Assembly: GCA_947683425.1 (NCBI GenBank)
Contig: CANTUQ010000073.1
Location: forward strand, 12,731,501-12,795,500
Source: Excoecaria cochinchinensis
Lineage: Eukaryota; Streptophyta; Magnoliopsida; Malpighiales; Euphorbiaceae
Reading direction: 5' to 3'
DNA length: 64,000 nt
Position numbers and translations under genes: made by a program. This document shows, piece by piece, positions 1 through 11,104 of the stretch (positions within the stretch are counted from its first letter, which is position 1; every line of letters begins with the position of its first letter). The notes under the pieces were generated by a model. That model ran no database searches, was not told where the DNA came from, and saw nothing but the letters and a program-made list of their open reading frames with translations.

Positions 1-1521
1 TTACAACCAAAAATCTCTCCCGATCGCGTGATCACAATCCGATCCTTGTAGAACTCAAGGAGTCAAATCTTGCAACGTTCACCTTCACAAGGTAAAAATT
101 CGAGGGTAAACATTCTGGAACTATTACTTTGAGTTCAATTATTTTTGGTGATTTCTTGCATAAAAATTCACTTTTATTCAAATTGAACAAAAAGAAATTT
201 TAATTTTGGGTTTATTTTTAGGAAAAGAGTTGACCGACGGGCATAAGGACCACCGACGGCCATCGCTCAATCGAGCGATGGGCCGTCGACGGTCGCCCTT
301 ACGCTTGTTCATCGCTCCCAGGGACGCCCATCGGTCACGCGTCTTGGGCTGTCCCTGGGCCTCTTTTCCCATTTGATTCATTTTCTTTTTTTCTTTTGTT
401 TTAAATAGTGTTCTTATTCAATTTCTTACATTTTTTTCCTCCTTTTCATTTAATTTCTTATTTATTTTGGTTCTTTAAATTTACACTAACGTGTTCTTTA
501 TTTTGTGAGTTATTATTTTGAATGATTTGGAGCCATTTGGTGTAGAAGCTACTGCAAAGACCTAAGGGTTTTCTCCCGGGTTCATTTTCTGGACTTTATC
601 CTTTTTAATTTTTTATTTTCTTCAATCATATCGTTATTGTGAACAATACCCTTTTTATATTATCCCGCTAATATAAAAATGTTTAAATATTTTTAGTAAT
701 TAAATTGGGACTTTTGTAAATTGAGGACCAATGTCCAATTTTTCTAACAAATAAAAATCAACATCTCAAAGTTATTTTATAATAAATATGCATGCGAGGA
801 CCAATGTCCTCACTCCTAATGTACATCCCGTTTTATGCATGCCTTGTATTTTATTTACAATGGGGGTTGTATTCCGCCCCTAGTTTTGTTGTAATCTATC
901 TTTAGATGCTTTTATTTTAGTTATGCTTTATTTACAGCTTTCCCTGAATGGACATTTGCGCTTTAATTTAACAGCATTGAATTGAATGAGGAACGGGATG
1001 GAACGATAAATTCAAAACTCAAATGTAAACTTAATCAATGTATGAATAAATGGGAAGTCACGAACCCACTCTGGTGTTTGGGCTCAATGAGGCGAGAGGG
1101 CTACCTTGGCATTCTGTTGGGGTGGAAGCCTCCAAAACACCTCTTGTGACCCATAAAAAGGCTTAAAATTGCACAGTCCTAGGCGCCAAGAGGTGAGAGA
1201 GCCATCCTAATGTTCTATTAGGGTGGATGCCTCTAAGACACCCCTAGTTTGCCCAAGCATGAGGCTAGAGGACCATCCTATTATTAGGGTGGAAGCCTCC
1301 AAGACACCTCCGGCTTGCTTATAATGGACATAGCAGCGCTGTCTTAGGCTCACTGAGGCTAGACGACCTTTTCCAATGTTCTATTGGGTAGCGACTCCAA
1401 GAAACCTCCTTATTGCCCAAAATGGACGCACTTGTAATTTCTTACAAGTTTTCATGAACCTCATCCCGAAGGCCCTAAAAGCGGGCGGTTCGGGGCACCC
1501 CGGGGTTCGGCGCGCGTTACA
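1..1521 (+). repeat. Ogre-1 5' LTR, 3' part only
   Basis: This is the right-hand portion of a Tat/Ogre-type LTR. It matches 52037-53561 almost base for base, including the stretch ending in GGTTCGGCGCGCGTTACA. The LTR ends in CA at 1521 and is followed at once by a primer-binding site. By comparison with the copy at 51031-53561, about 1.0 kb of the LTR, including its TATA box, lies left of the window. It holds a GC-rich palindromic island (236-366) and AT-rich stretches but no gene. Confidence 0.88.
253..289. repeat. Long inverted repeat in GC-rich island of Ogre-1 LTR
   Basis: Arms CGACGGCcATCGCTC and GAGCGATgGGCCGTCG form a near-perfect hairpin in otherwise AT-rich DNA. The surrounding island (about 236-366) has several GACGG/CCGTC half-sites. 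It lies downstream of where the TATA box falls in the complete LTR copy, so it is probably in the transcribed leader. The matching island in the second LTR is at about 52262-52400, with several arm mismatches. Confidence 0.7.
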
Positions 1522-1522
1522 G

Positions 1523-1540
1523 TGGCGACTCCAATGGGGC
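1523..1540 (+). other. Primer-binding site of Ogre-1 (first copy)
   Basis: TGGCGACTCCAATGGGGC begins 2 bp after the LTR end. The second copy at 53563-53580 reads TGGCGACTCCACTGGGGA, so this one has point changes. Position and sequence fit a tRNA-derived minus-strand primer site; described Ogre elements are reported to use tRNA-Arg, which I could not confirm by alignment here. Confidence 0.8.
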
Positions 1541-2381
1541 ACTTAAAATAGACTTCGCTTCGAAAGTACCTTGGTTAAAATTTACAATTGAGTTTTAATT
1601 TAAAAACTTCATCATTTTTTCGAAATTGCATTGCATCTCATTAGAGCATTAGATCTATGCTAGTTTGGTCCCTCTTTTAGCCCTGGTGCGTTCCCGAAGC
1701 ATGAATCTACGTTCACTCAATATAGGAAAGTGTTAAGGATAATCACCAGCCTAAGCTTCATACCATCATGGTATATTAAATGGAGACCCGACCGGTCGTT
1801 ACGCTCGTAATGAGCTAGACCCGTTGGCAGGGACCATGCTTGGGTAGCCCTAAAGTAACATCACCTTGACTAAAGCTCACGTAATGGAAATAGTTACTTC
1901 CCCTAAGTGGTATGAACCATAATACTATACTTGCTGTATGGATCATTATGTATTGGACAAACCCAGATAATTTGATTGGTCACCTAATCAAAGGCTTTCA
2001 TGCCCGATAGGCCCATGTCAACTTATTCGGAGTGCCTAAATACATAACAATCATAACCCATGTGCCTGTTCATTAGTTAGGAGAGGTTATGCTGTCGGTT
2101 TTCCACCGTGCACCATACGCATCCATCGGGTCCCCTATTGACCCATGGGCCAATCCAACATAGGAAAGAGACTATGACCTCATGTGCGGGAGTAATAAGG
2201 TTGGAAGGACCTATGTGCTTGCCTGTGATTTGTGGATGTTGCATAGCACGACCATGCATTATATGTTATTCATGCATCACCCTAATGGGTATGTTTTGCA
2301 GCTATCATAGATCTGCCCAAGTAGTCAAGAAGTTCTCAAGGACAACTATGCAAAAATCCGTTCATTAAGCTACCAGAAAGG
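1541..2381 (+). other. Ogre-1 untranslated leader
   Basis: Leader between the primer site and gag, about 840 bp, near-identical to 53581-54424. The open frame at 2108-2368 is also open in the second copy (54151-54411) but begins at GTG rather than ATG and resembles no protein I know. The gag frame opens at 2325 after a TAG. Nothing else is supported here. Confidence 0.6.
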
Positions 2382-3587
2382 GTGGAGTATCCAGACATTC
2401 CTTCAGAAACTAGCTACGCTATGTCAGCTCAGTTTTCTCTAGACGAAGAAATGACAAACTCACCAAGAGGGGCAAACGCCACCAGGGCCTTGGTAACTGA
2501 GGAAGTAGGCAGAAGGTTCGAAGAATTTGAGAATAGGATAATGGCTATGATGGCCAACATGGCTCAGCCACCTGCTCCACAGAACCCACCACCTCCTCCT
2601 ATGAGAAACAATGAAAGGGAGGAGGCCAGAGAAGAGTTGCAAGAAGAGATCCGACCACCACCTGTGGATTTGAGAGCTACCACATCAGGGGCACAGAGAA
2701 GAAGGCAGGATCAGAGAATAGAAGATGACTGGGAAAATGACGAGCATGAAGAAACAGTGTCAGAAAGAGGGAAGGCACCTCAGAATGAAGAAGCCATCTG
2801 GAGGAAGATGGAAGAAAAATTTAAAGTCATGGCAAGGATGCTGATGAGGGGTCGAGGAATGAACCCCGAAGATAAGGAGTTGGAAGGGAAGGATTCAATC
2901 CCGATGAACTTTAAAATGTCGGATGTTTCGAAGTTTAATGGCACTTTCGATCCCACCGCACACATAAAACAGTACTCATTGGTGATGAAGGGTACTACTT
3001 TGACAAAAAGGCAGAAGATTGAGTACTTTTGCCTGAGCTTGACTGGCCCAGCGATGGATTGGTACCACAGGCTTGACCGCAGAACTAAAGAGGATTGGGA
3101 ATTACTGATGAAAGAATTTTTGAGGCAGTATGACTGCATTACAATGATGGAGGTGACTCTAAAGGACCTGGATCTATTGCAGCAGAAGGGAGGCGAGTCT
3201 TTCCATGAGTATCTGACCCGATGGAGAAATCAGGTGATGGAAATGAAAAGAAAACCAGATACTCAAGATCATATATGGTTGTTTATTAAAAATGCGAGCC
3301 CGTATCTGAGAGAGGCATTGAAGATGAAGGGATTAAGAGACTGGGAGTCCCTGAAAGACATCGCTATTGAGGTTGAAGGAAAATACCTTACTAGGAGGGC
3401 GAGCAACGAGAACTATGCCAAGAAGGGCGGTAGCACTCAGGGGGTAAGTAGGTCAGCAGGCTCTGGTAGTGGCATGAGGAAGACAACCGAAGTATTAGCC
3501 ACTAATACAACCCCGAGACATTTCTCTAATTTTGGAAGGTCACTATCATGGGTGCTTCAGAGGTTGACGAAGGAGGGTAAGTTGTAG
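2382..3587 (+). pseudogene. gag: Ogre-1 gag (first copy)
   Basis: Structural capsid-type Gag of a Tat/Ogre retrotransposon. The protein has an acidic and proline-rich N-terminal third (a PPAPQNPPPPP run near residue 65). From about residue 185 it carries a retrotransposon Gag domain, with FNGTFDPTAHIKQY, the LTGPAMDWYHRL block and a GGESFHEYLTRWR motif near residue 280. No ATG starts the frame: the open reading frame runs from 2325, residue 1 here is GTG, and the first in-frame ATG is about 13 codons later. It ends at TAG 3585-3587, and the same TAG occurs in the second copy. The same frame continues downstream into the zinc-knuckle and protease parts. Confidence 0.82.
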
Positions 3588-4766
3588 CCTTTGCCATCTC
3601 GACCTGCTAGGACTCAAGGTATACCGGGCCATAAGGATAATGAATATTGTGCTTATCATCAACATACTAGGCATACAACTGATGTGTATAAAGCATTGAG
3701 GCACGCAGTCCAAGACCTAATAGATTTGAAGCAAATAACGGACCCGAAGAAGAGGGGAGGTCAAAAAAAGTTAGGGTATAACAACGTGCCCCTGCCGGTA
3801 TTCATGATCGGGTCAAGTCTGCACGAAGAGTTTGTATTGAGAGAGTTATATGGCAACGATGGCAACACTGCTGTCACAAGCCTCCACGAGGTGAGTGAAG
3901 AAGGGCTTCCCGCTGCAGTGATCGATTGCTGGTCCACTGATGAGAGTGGAAGTGAAAATGATAATCCTAATGTGTTTCCTGACCCGTGGGGTTCGGAGGA
4001 GGAAGAGGAGGAGAAGAAGGAAAATAAAACGAAAGTGGGAGTGGTGACCCGGAGTGGAAGGGTAGCTCCAGAAGTTTAGAGGCCCCAGGAGCCCGTAATG
4101 GGCCAAAAAGAAAAGGAGCCAGAGGATGATCCAATAATCAAGCAGCTGAAAAAGACGCCAGCTCAGATTTCGATATAGGACCTCCTGAGGCAGTCTCCAT
4201 CCCATAGGCAAAAATTAGTAGAGGCTTTATGTGAAACAACTGTGGCCACAACTATATCGCTTACGAAACTGCTGGATGTGGTAAAAGGGGGAGCCAGAGA
4301 GAATGTGCTATTTACAAATGCTGACTTGCCGGCAGAAGGCCGCAACCACAACCGCCCTTTGTACATACGGGCACAAATTAGTCAGAAGCACACGGCCTAT
4401 GTGATGGTGGATGACGGTTCATCAATCAATGTGTGCCCGCAGGTGGCCATGGCAGCTTTTGGAGTGACAGAAGATATGCTAGCTAAGTCTGCTCTGACGA
4501 TCACGGCTTATGACAACTCAAGAAGGCATGCCTCTGGGACATTTAAGACGATGGTTAAAATGGGCCCTGTGGAGACAAAGGTGGAGTTCATAGTCCTGCC
4601 TATCCCTGCCAATTTTTCAGCTCTCTTGGGAAGGCCTTGGTTCCATAAGCTGGGAGGTGTCCCCTCTACGATACATCAGATGGTCAAGATTCCTCACGAA
4701 GGGCAGGTGGTGACCATAAAGGCCGTAAGGGAAAATCAGTTTTCCATACTAGAGATTGCGAGGTAG
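3588..4766 (+). pseudogene. Ogre-1 zinc-knuckle-like segment and aspartic protease
   Basis: Continues the gag frame. A zinc-knuckle-like motif (YCAYHQHTRHTTDVYKAL) lies at about 3645-3700; its last cysteine, present in the second copy as NECKAL, is tyrosine here. The aspartic protease follows, with active-site motif VMVDDGSSINVCP near 4400 and a downstream ALLGRPWFHKLGG block. The protease would cut the Gag-Pol polyprotein. In-frame stops are TAG 4077, TAG 4176 and TAG 4764; the second copy shares the first, but has TGG and CAG at the other two. No frameshift is visible. Confidence 0.82.
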
Positions 4767-5762
4767 CCTTTCAGTGGGTTCCATGTGGCTGTAATAGGTG
4801 GGGAAGAACAGATAGAAGGAAGCCCCCAGGTGCTTAACATGATGAAGAGGATGTCATTCCTCCCCGGAGCAGGATTAGGCAAGAACTCTCAGGGGTTGCT
4901 AGAAGCCATAGCCACCAGAGGCTAGAAGGATAGAAAGGGCCTAGGTTATAAAGGTGTGGTGAAGAGCTCCAAGGGGTCGGCAAAGGAGATTCCCCATATC
5001 CGAAAGAGTTTTGGGCCAGCAGCTGCAGCACGTGCCTACACCGGGGAAGCCGAGCCTCAGTGGGTTGACGGGAGAATTATATCGAGTTTTGAGGTTTTTA
5101 ATAATGTCTTTGACTGGGACATTGGATTGATCAAGCCAGCAGAGGGCTTTTGGGACGAAGAAATCATGACCAACAAGACAATTTGGGACCGCGCGGAGCC
5201 CGAGGAGGTTATAACTGAGAAGATGGTGGCCACCCAGCTTAAGAAGAAAGCAAAGATTGAGGAAGTCATACAGGGGGTTGTTGAAGAGCCACCGAAATGA
5301 CAGAATGATGCAGGAACGTCAGCCGCAACAGATACGCCGACGGGGGAGGACGAAGAAAATAGTTTAGATTTTATTTTTACTCCAGAACTTTTTAATAATG
5401 TTAATGACAATTTTAGTTTTATCAATAAAGTGAATAATTTTGCTTACTTGTGCGATGTTTCTGATGATTTCATTATGCATGATCATGATCATAATTCATC
5501 TATATTTGATATTGATTTAACTGATGCTACTCTATTTAATCTTGGAACCTCGAAAAACCAGAAAGAAATCATGATAGCATCTAACATAACTCCTAAAGAG
5601 CGAGAAAAGTTTGAGAGAATATTAAGAAAACATGAAAAAGTTTTTTCCTGGACCTACAAAGATATGCCAGGGGTACACCGAGAAATCACGGAACATGCCA
5701 TCCCGACATACCCAGACTATAAGCCTGTCAAGCAAAAATTGAGGCGACTTAGGCCAGAATGG
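4767..5762 (+). pseudogene. Ogre-1 G-patch-like segment, linker and start of reverse transcriptase
   Basis: Same frame as gag. A glycine-rich FLPGAGLGKNSQGL motif near 4858 resembles a G-patch, a small RNA-binding module seen between protease and RT in some Tat-lineage elements. An acidic linker follows, then the conserved pre-RT block (YPDYKPVKQKLRRLRPEW). Translation is cut at codon W (5760-5762) by the solo LTR and resumes at 8783. Stops: TAG 4923 (shared with the second copy) and TGA 5298 (TGC in the second copy). Ogre elements are known for a spliced intron in pol, so the shared stop between protease and RT could lie in an intron rather than be damage. Confidence 0.75.
5758..5762. repeat. 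Target-site duplication AATGG, left
   Basis: AATGG directly precedes the solo LTR and is repeated directly after it at 8778-8782. This proves a true integration event followed by LTR-LTR recombination. Confidence 0.93.
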
Positions 5763-8146
5763 TGTGACGCGCGCCGAACCCCGGGGCGCCCCGAGGGCCC
5801 CCTTTTAGGGCGATCGGGTGGAGGTTCATGAAAACTTGTAAGGTATTTACAAGTGTGTCTATTTTGGGCAACAAGAAGGTTTCTTGGAGTCGCCACCCAA
5901 TAGAACATTGGGATAGGTCGTCTAGCCTCAGTGAGCCTAAGACGGCGCATAATATCCATTTTGGGCAAGCCAAAGGGATATTGGAGATATAATCCTAATA
6001 GAACACTGGAATGACCCTCTACCCCGTGGAGCCTAGGATTGTAAATTTAAGTCTTTTAGTGGGACACAAGAGATATTTTGGAGATTCCATCCCAATGAAA
6101 CACTGAGATGGACCTCTAACCTCATTGAGCCCAAGACCAGAGTGAGTTCGGGACTTCCCATTTATTCATACCTTGGTTAATTTTATAATCGAGTTTTGAA
6201 TTTACCATTTCATCCCATTTCTCATTAATTTTAATGCAATTAATTAAAGCACATGTCAATCACGTAGTGGAAGCGATAAATAAAAGCGTAAATAAAATAA
6301 AGCATATGTAAAAATATTACAACAAAACTAGGGGCGGAATACAACCCCCATTGTAAATAAAACACAAATCATGCATAAATCGGGATATTCATTAATGATG
6401 AGGACATTGGTCCTCGCATGCATATTTATTATAAAACAATTTTGATGTGATGATTTTATTTTTGATGGAGAAAATTGAGACGTTGGTCCTATTTTTATTT
6501 AGGAAAAGTTCCAAATTAATTAATAAAAATGCTTTGTGATTTCTATTCTAGCATGCCTAAAGTAAACAGTTTTATAAGAAAATTACATGGTAAAATAAAT
6601 GGAAAAGCCAAATAAATAAAATATTACAAATAAAATAAATAAATACTTAATCCCAAATGAGCCTTCTGGATCTCCCCGTGTGCTCACAAAAATTGCCCAA
6701 GAGGAAAATGAGATGTGAAATAATCATAAAACACAAATAAAATAATGTTAGTAATTGAATCAATTAAAATCAATTAAATATAAAATAAATGACGAATTAA
6801 AATAAAATAAAATGAGATAAAATGAAATGATATCAAAATAACAAATGAATTAACATGTTTACAATTTAAAATAAATGAGAAAAATATGTTATGAATAACA
6901 AATGAATTAAAAGATGTAATTGGAATAAAATACAACATGTTAATTAATTAATATGTAAAAATATGAACATGATAATAATGAAAATAAATAAGTGAACAAA
7001 ACATTAAATATATGATAATGACAATGGAAACGAATAAAAAAATGATTAAATAAATGATATGGTTAATTGATGTATCACAATTAATATAAAACCTTTACAT
7101 GGTAAAAAAATGTTAATTAAAATGAATTTATTAATTACATGTTAAAAATAATGAGAAATCAAAGCAAAATAAATTATTTACATATTAGGAATTAAAAGAG
7201 ATCGATATTCACATGAATAAAAATGTAATAATATATATACATAACAAAACAAATATAACAGCAATAGAATAAATAAATAAATGAGAACAATAAATAAATT
7301 AATGAAAACAACAAAATATACATGAATGAGAATAAAATCATATATAAAAAAATTAAAAAAAACAAATCTGAAATAAATAAATTAAATAAATAAATGAAGT
7401 TAATAAAAATATACATGAATAAATTAAACATGAACAAAAATAATAAAAAGAAAGAATAAGCCCAGAATGTTTACCCTCAGAGTTTCGGATTCGATGAAGA
7501 TAAAATGATGATCGATTTTTTTATTTGATGATTTGCAATATTAGAGTGTAATATGATGAAAATGTTGGAATTTTATTCCAAGAAAAAATAGGATGAAAAA
7601 AATGATCAAAAATTCTTTAAGAACAAAGAATTGATTTCTTTGCCTAAAGAAATGATTTTGATCAAAAAAAGATTTTTATTGATTAAAATAAAGAAAAATG
7701 ATTTCAAGAACAAACAATCACTTTGTTTGTATCAAGGAAAAAAATGATTAAAAGTCTTCTTTTAGAAAATCAAATGAAAAAATTAGATTTTGATAACAAA
7801 CAATTGTTTTGTTTGTCTCAAAATTAATTTTTCATCAAAAAGAGATTCAAAAGAAAATCAATGGAAAAAGTTTTATTGAACACAAATAAAGAAGAAAAAA
7901 GGGAATTTTGAGAGCAAATAATTGTTGTATGTGTCTCCAAATTAAATTCAACAACAAAAACTCCTTCCAAATATATATTTAGAAGAAATTATACAGAAAA
8001 AAAGATGAAAAAGATGAACTGAATTCTTTGTTGTTTTTGGTGGAGAAAATCTGGAATTTTAGAGAGAGTTTGAAAGGAAGAAGAAGAGAAAAAGATGAAA
8101 AAAAACCCTAAGAAAAATTTCCCCTTTTAGGTTTTCTTCTTATTCT

Positions 8147-8154
8147 TTTTATAT
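8147..8154 (-). promoter_or_regulatory. TATA-like box in Ogre-2 solo LTR
   Basis: Reads CATATAAAAAG on the - strand. It is the best TATA match in this LTR and is also present in the sister LTR at 60177-60184. It lies about 180 bp downstream (in LTR orientation) of the GC-rich palindromic island. Confidence 0.5.
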
Positions 8155-8331
8155 GAAGAAAATAGGAAAAAATGTTAATTAAAGGGATAAAACTTAATAA
8201 AATCAGATATTAACAATTCTAAATTTTAAAAATTGAAAAAAACCTGAAAATCCCTTAAAAAATCATAAAAAATCGAATTTTGTGAAAAAAAATCAGAAAA
8301 AATCAATTTTGGGGTATAATGCCCATTTTGC

Positions 8332-8548
8332 GGCGGAACAGGGGCTACGGACGCCCGTCGGAGCGCCCGACGGGAGTCCGTAGCGCACGCTGGGCGAGAG
8401 CGGTCGCCCTGCGTGTGCGCGGACGATCACGCGTCGCGCGCGCGATCGATTTCACGTGAGCGATGCTCGCGCATGGAGCGCGCCTCGATAGCGCTCCGAA
8501 GCGCCTCGCACCCCGCTGCGCCAGCCGCAAGGCGCAGCCGCGGCCGAC
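8332..8548. repeat. GC-rich palindromic island in Ogre-2 solo LTR
   Basis: A sharply GC-rich block in an AT-rich LTR. Its strongest element, at 8345-8383, is an inverted repeat with arms CTACGGACGCCCGTCGG and CCGACGGGAGTCCGTAG around a 5-nt loop; only one arm position is mismatched. Further GCGCTC, GAGCGC and CGATCG half-sites follow. The open frame here on the - strand (8345-8530) is a by-product of the lack of stops in GC-rich DNA. Confidence 0.8.
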
Positions 8549-8777
8549 GCTCGAAATTTTTTTTTTTAATTTTTAAAGATTAACTAAAAATACTACATTT
8601 TTAAGCCCCCATTTTTCAAAATTAATTTTTAAAATATGTTTTAATTTTTTTTAATTTTTCACTCTAAAATGCAAATTTTCAAAGAAATCATCACTTTAAA
8701 CCCTTTTGCCTGTGACAAGGCATCGTATCATCATTGGGTAACTCTGGTCTAGGCTGGCTCAGGACCCGGTGTCTACA

Positions 8778-8782
8778 AATGG
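8778..8782. repeat. Target-site duplication AATGG, right
   Basis: Second copy of AATGG, directly after the solo LTR. The RT frame of Ogre-1 resumes at 8783. Confidence 0.93.
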
Positions 8783-9836
8783 GTAGACAAGGTAAAGGAG
8801 GAAATTCACAAGAAGATCGAAGCCAAGTTCCTAATTGAGGTATAATACCCAACCTGGTTGGCCAATGTTGTCCCAGTAGCCAAGAAAAACGGCAAGGTAA
8901 GGGTATGTGTGGACTATCGAGACTTGAATAAGGCTTGTCCAAAGGATGACTTTCCATTGCCCCATATAGACGTGCTAGTGGATAGCAGAGCTGCCTGCAT
9001 GATGTACAATTTCGTGGATGGTTATGCAGGCTACAATCAGATACTTAATAAAATAATCGACTGAATTAAGACAGCTTTCATCACAGAGTGGGGGACATTC
9101 GCTTATAGGGTAATGCCCTTCGGCTTGAAAAATGCAGGCACAACCTATCAAAGGATATTCTAGATGACTTGATTCACAAGGAAGTAGAAGTATACGTGGA
9201 TGATATGATGATCAAGTCGGCCACCAAAGAAGGCCACTTCGAAGCCCTAGAAAAGTTCTTTTAGAGGATCAGAAAGTACAACTTGTGATTAAACCCCAAG
9301 AAATATATCTTTGATGTCACCTCAGGGAAGCTCCTAGGACATGTAGTTAGCCAAAGGGGAATTGAGATTGACCCGAATAAGGTTAAGGCCATTAGAGAAA
9401 TGCCGGTTCTGCAGAAGGAAAAGGATATGAGAAGCTTTTTGGGTAGGTTGCAGTATCTCAGCAGGTTTATCGCTAAGCTTACTTCGATCTGTCAATCGAT
9501 TTTCAAGCTACTCAGAAAAGACCAACCAGTAGTATGGAATGAAGATTGTCAGAAAGCTTTCGATACTATCAGAGAATATTTGTTGAATCCACCGGTTTTG
9601 AGACCGCCGCAGCCAGTCAAGCCGCTTATCCTGTATTTTGCCATAGAGGATAGTTCTATAGGAGCCATGATGGCTCAGGAAGATGAGTTCAGAGTGGAGT
9701 TTGCTGTTTATTACCTTAGTAAGAAGTTCTTGGCTTATGAGATCAAATACGCAGAAGTAGAGAAAATTTGCCTTGCGATAATTTGGGCCTCTAAGAAGTT
9801 GAGACACTATTTTCATTCTTATAAGGTACAGGCAAT
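8783..9836 (+). pseudogene. pol: Ogre-1 reverse transcriptase and RNase H, truncated
   Basis: Continues the RT interrupted at 5762. Visible RT blocks are YPTWLANVVPVAKKNGKVRV, DYRDLNKACPKDDFPLPHID, FAYRVMPFGLKNAG and the catalytic YVDDMM near 9195. The thumb block LGRLQYLSRF is followed by an RNase H start (PLILYFAIEDSSIGA) ending at LRHYFHSYKVQ. Damage: TAA 8843, TGA 9062, more stops around 9160-9270, and a net frame change between 9064 and 9400. The reading stops at about 9836, where Athila-A begins. The rest of RNase H and most of integrase are missing from Ogre-1. Confidence 0.85.
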
Positions 9837-9960
9837 AGCAAAGATCTCAATATAGAAAAGTGTTGTTCAGGTTCACTCATCCACCCCATACCCAAATATG
9901 AACAAAATTAACCTAAGAATCTTATATGAAAGAAATCGGGATAACCCTCTTAACCCAAGC

Positions 9961-10164
9961 GTCCCATTCCGGAGCAAGCTATTCTAATTGCATAACGTCC
10001 CATTCCGGAGCAAGTCATACAACTAGCCTAATCACGGGTTTAAAATCCTAGGTTCGATTTGCTTTCCCATTCCGGAGCCAAACACCCCAAAACCTAATTA
10101 TTTCACTCATCACTCCAATCTTGAACCATAAAAACATGCACATCTAGATTCCCTTCCGGAGCAG
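9961..10164. repeat. Four CCATTCCGGAGC-type direct repeats in Athila LTR
   Basis: GTCCCATTCCGGAGCAA occurs at 9961 and 9997, with variants at about 10063 and 10149. The palindromic core TCCGGA is kept. The same four-copy set is at about 21569-21770 in the partner LTR and, inverted, at 28523-28728 and 49762-49968 in Athila-B. Role unknown. Confidence 0.8.
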
Positions 10165-10779
10165 TCTAAATGATACAGTAAACACGATAGAAAATCTGAG
10201 AATAAAATATTCATGGCAATCAATTAACAAATTCAATAACCAAAAGGGATACATGAAATAAATCATTCATCAAAACTGGAATTTGAACTGAGAAAATAAA
10301 TCCCATAAATTGACAATATGGTGAAAGCGAAATAAACCATTCATTCATATATAAACTCAAAAATTATCCATTATTCATATCATAGGTAGGAGATTCAGAG
10401 ATCCCCTAAACAACTAAAAGACTACTGACAATCCATTACAAAATCAAAAGAATAAAGGAAAGAATAAACCCTGAAATTCATTGAGACGCAAATCCCTGTT
10501 GAATCCCACGTTCTTCAGTTTTCTTCTTCAGATCTTCAATGGAGAAAAAAACTAGAAATTCCGGAAAACTAAAAATAACAATCTCTGGAAATTAAACTAT
10601 GTATCTAATGAAAATTACTCTCAATTTCTAATTGAAAACTCCAGACAAGATTGAAAACTAAAGTTTAGAACAGAAGAATAATTCAGAAAATCTCAACCGC
10701 CAAAACTAAAATCAAAAACTAACTAAAAAGTTCGGAACCCTAGCCAAACAGAAAATTACGGTTTTATACTTCCAGAGGG

Positions 10780-11104
10780 GTCACGGTGGGAATGAAATCA
10801 GTTGCCACCGTGTAGAGCCGAGATTTTTAATTTCCTTTCACGCACAGGAGATGGGTCACGGTGGCAATGAAATATGTTGCCACCGTGAGGTCTTCAAAGT
10901 TTCGCTTCTGCCCAGGAAAACACTATGTCACGGTGGTGATGATATTTGTTGCCACCGTGAGGTCTTCATCCCTTGCATTCTGCTCGATAAAGAATTATGT
11001 CATGGTCACAACCAATTTCATTGTGACCGTGACCCATGTGATTTCAGCTACTGTTTGCAATTCTTGTTATGTCATGGTCACAACCAATTCATTATGACCG
11101 TGAC
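10780..11104. repeat. Five-palindrome array in Athila-A 3' LTR
   Basis: Five ~33-35 bp palindromes begin at 10780, 10855, 10927, 10999 and 11071, at spacings of 75, 72, 72 and 72 bp. Arms are GTCACGGTGGCAA...TTGCCACCGTG or the variant GTCAYGGTCACAA...TGACCGTGAC. On the - strand the array is directly upstream of the TATA box at 10761-10768. Confidence 0.9.

Larger units (their letters stand above)
5763..8777 (-). mobile_element. Solo LTR of an Ogre-2 type element
   Basis: On the + strand it starts TGTGACGCGCGCC and ends GTGTCTACA; read on the - strand it begins TGTAGACACCGGGTCCTGAG and ends CGCGTCACA, the same ends as the Ogre-1 LTR. It has no internal region and 5-bp duplications flank it. 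About 3.0 kb long, it is longer than the 2.53-kb Ogre-1 LTR because of a different, very AT-rich centre (about 6600-8150), so it is a related subfamily. A - strand TATA-like box lies at 8147-8154. It is nearly identical to 57800-60745. Confidence 0.92.

Noticed and set aside
2108..2368. 86-codon open frame in the Ogre-1 leader, open in both copies
   Set aside because: It starts at GTG, not ATG, resembles no known protein, and its conservation is explained by the two copies being recent duplicates.
7192..7437. Hydrophobic Phe/Ile/Tyr-rich open frame on the - strand (also 59246-59467)
   Set aside because: It is a translation of AT-rich, AAATAAATA-like low-complexity LTR sequence.
8345..8530. 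Arg/Ala-rich open frame in the GC-rich island (also 60294-60520)
   Set aside because: GC-rich palindromic DNA lacks stop codons by composition; no conservation of reading frame between the sister LTRs.
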